42,111 bases of DNA from Candidatus Zixiibacteriota bacterium (GTDB lineage Bacteria > Zixibacteria > MSB-5A5 > GN15 > PGXB01), in the NCBI GenBank assembly GCA_040753495.1, contig JBFMEF010000054.1, positions 1 through 42,111 of the forward strand. The letters are read 5' to 3'. A program made the translations under genes and the position numbers. Each line of letters starts with the position of its first letter. The stretch's first letter is position 1. Positions 40,485 to 42,111 of the stretch are shown here, in pieces. Below the pieces are notes generated by a model that saw nothing but the letters and a program-made list of their open reading frames with translations, was not told the origin of the DNA and searched no databases.

Positions 40485-41723
40485 ATGAGAGGGGCAGTAG
40501 GGTCTGAAAATAAGAGTCTGAAAACTGCTGTAAATATCTCCGCCCGCGGCAAGGCGCTTCCCGCCTCCCCCATTCGAAAACTGATTCCTCTTGCTGAGCA
40601 GGCTAAAGCCCGCGGCATAAAGATTTACCACCTTAATATCGGGCAGCCTGATATCGAAACACCGCCCGAATTCTGGTCGGCTGTCAAGAATTATACCAAC
40701 AAAGTCCTTGCCTACGGCAACTCGCAGGGTATGGCTGACTACTTGAAGAAGCTGTCGCAGTATTATCGCCAGCGGGGACTGGATATTGAACCCGATAATA
40801 TTATTGTTACCACCGGCGGCTCCGAAGCGATAATCTTCGCCATGACTATCATCTGCGAGCCAGGTGACGAGCTAATTGTCTTTGAGCCGTTTTACACTAA
40901 CTACAATGGCTTTGCGGTGCAGGCGGGAATAAGATTGGTTCCCCTAATTACCCGCGCCGAAGATGGTTTTCATCTTCCTTCCGAATCTGTAATTGAAAGC
41001 GCCCTCACCGCCAAAACCCGCGGCATTCTCTACTGCAACCCCAATAATCCTACCGGAACTGTTTATTACGACTCAGAGCTGGAGATGCTTCGCCGCCTTG
41101 CCCTGAAGCATGGATTATTCCTACTGGCTGATGAGGTCTATCGCGAATTTATCTATGAAGGCAAACATAGAAGTGTTATGTCTCTTGACGGTCTCTCTGA
41201 CAGCGCCATAATGCTCGATTCCATTAGCAAGAGATTCTCCGCCTGCGGCGCCCGGGTAGGCAATCTCGTAACCAGAAATCGTGATGTTTATCAAGCGGCG
41301 CTTCATCTCGGGCAGGCGCGGCTTTGCTCTCCAACACTGGAGCAGGTCGGAGCCGCTGCCGCCTATGACCTCGATGACCGATACTTTGTCAAGACTATCG
41401 ATGAGTATCGCCGGCGACGCGATGTCGTCTATGAAGGTTTGATGCAGATACCCGGCACCGTTTGCATCAATCCCGGCGGGGCTTTCTATATTATGGCAAA
41501 GCTCCCTATGAATGACGCCGAAAAATTCGCCTCTTTTCTTCTCACTGATTTCCATCTCAATGGCAAGACTGTCATGATTGCCCCCGGACCAGGATTCTAT
41601 GCCACCCCCGGTTTGGGACAGCAGGAATGCAGGATTGCCTATGTGCTGAATACTGATGACCTTAAAGACGCCATGCTGCTTCTGAAAGCGGGCGTTGATG
41701 CCTATAATTCTAAGGGGATATGA
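40485..41723 (+). CDS. class I/II pyridoxal-phosphate aminotransferase
   Basis: 412 aa. The family motifs NIGQPDI (51-57), NPNNPTG (185-191), ADEVYR (215-220) and the PLP lysine Lys249 in DSISKRFSACGARVG are all present. It is an aspartate-aminotransferase-like (fold type I) enzyme; amino donor and acceptor cannot be told. AAAGG lies upstream of the ATG, which is preceded by an operator-bearing promoter. The ROK kinase gene follows after 60 bases. Confidence 0.93.
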   Translation: MRGAVGSENKSLKTAVNISARGKALPASPIRKLIPLAEQAKARGIKIYHLNIGQPDIETPPEFWSAVKNYTNKVLAYGNSQGMADYLKKLSQYYRQRGLDIEPDNIIVTTGGSEAIIFAMTIICEPGDELIVFEPFYTNYNGFAVQAGIRLVPLITRAEDGFHLPSESVIESALTAKTRGILYCNPNNPTGTVYYDSELEMLRRLALKHGLFLLADEVYREFIYEGKHRSVMSLDGLSDSAIMLDSISKRFSACGARVGNLVTRNRDVYQAALHLGQARLCSPTLEQVGAAAAYDLDDRYFVKTIDEYRRRRDVVYEGLMQIPGTVCINPGGAFYIMAKLPMNDAEKFASFLLTDFHLNGKTVMIAPGPGFYATPGLGQQECRIAYVLNTDDLKDAMLLLKAGVDAYNSKGI

Positions 41724-41783
41724 CCCGCCTGACAGCAATCAATATCAACCGCACAAACCAAGAGATATACTAAGCAACTCCCC

Positions 41784-42111
41784 ATGAAAAACGTTGACCA
41801 CTACGCCGGAATCGATATCGGGGCAACTAATATCAAGTATGGGCTGTTTGATTCCACCGGCAAAATCATCTTTCGTGACCAGAAACCGGCTCTGGTCGAA
41901 AAAGGAGCCACCCCTTTATTGCATCTGGTCACCAATATCGGCGAGAATCTTCTTCTCCACGCGGCGGAAGAAGAGATGAGTGTCCGCTGGCTAGGTGTCG
42001 GTTCCCCCGGCATAATAAACAATGTCACCGGAGAGGTTGCCGGAGCCTGTCCCAATATACCGGGCTGGGTTGGAATCAAAATCGGGGCGCACCTGAAGGA
42101 ACATCTCAACC
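41784..42111 (+). CDS. ROK-family sugar kinase, N-terminal part (runs off the window)
   Basis: The open frame starts at ATG 41784 and continues to the end of the window (109 codons). The N-terminus has YAGIDIGATNIKYGLFD, the phosphate-1 loop of ROK kinases and repressors, and GVGSPGIINNVTG is the next landmark. No helix-turn-helix precedes the kinase domain, so it is more likely a kinase (glucokinase-like) than a repressor. No strong ribosome site is visible upstream. Confidence 0.88.
   Translation, partial: MKNVDHYAGIDIGATNIKYGLFDSTGKIIFRDQKPALVEKGATPLLHLVTNIGENLLLHAAEEEMSVRWLGVGSPGIINNVTGEVAGACPNIPGWVGIKIGAHLKEHLN

Noticed and set aside
1-42111. CRISPR arrays, insertion sequences, phage or integron parts
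   Set aside because: I saw no regularly spaced repeats, transposase, integrase or attachment-site pattern anywhere in the window.

Overview
The window looks like chromosome of an uncultured or little-studied diderm bacterium of the Fibrobacterota-Chlorobiota-Bacteroidota (FCB) neighbourhood, most like candidate phylum Zixibacteria. This rests on secreted proteins ending in a duplicated 'NILDATY' dockerin, a complete 14-subunit complex I operon, lgt, moderate GC and no phage, insertion sequence or CRISPR signal. It is inference, because no marker gene here fixes the phylum. Promoters read as ordinary sigma70 types (TTGACA/TATAAT, 15-17 bp spacers). UGA is used as a normal stop.

Left part (1-8.9 kb). 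A plus-strand run holds the end of a PAP2 phosphatase, lgt and a DMT/EamA exporter with overlapping ends. Facing it is a long minus-strand series: ADP-forming acyl-CoA synthetase, a DUF3566-like membrane protein, gltX, a 55-aa coiled-coil protein, a rubrerythrin-type ferritin-like protein, a free-standing 36-aa rubredoxin, a peroxiredoxin and nadA. The peroxiredoxin has an in-frame UGA exactly where its peroxidatic cysteine should be, so it is a strong selenoprotein candidate. The three redox genes look like a peroxide-defence cassette.

Middle (9-16.7 kb). Two secreted dockerin proteins (a seven-repeat VCBS/FG-GAP propeller and a subtilisin-like protease) flank a GAF plus HisKA protein that lacks an ATPase domain, purF, and a STAS-domain antagonist.

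Complex I (16.7-31.2 kb). nuoABCDEFGHIJKLM-(glutaredoxin)-nuoN is read leftward from a near-consensus promoter upstream of nuoA. NuoC and NuoD are separate, NuoG keeps the extra N7 cluster cysteines, and a CPYC glutaredoxin is inserted between nuoM and nuoN.

Right part (31.3-42.1 kb). A minus-strand HD / MFS (UMF1) / PHP trio overlaps end to end. Then on the plus strand come a polytopic TPR protein, tRNA-His, hisS, a nucleoside-phosphorylase-like protein, a periplasmic-domain/PrsW-like membrane protease fusion, a class I/II aminotransferase with an operator-like palindrome in its promoter, and the start of a ROK kinase. The tRNA-His lacks the usual G-1:C73 pair, and the adjacent HisRS is of the variant (alphaproteobacterial/eukaryote-like) type. 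That is a likely co-evolved pair.
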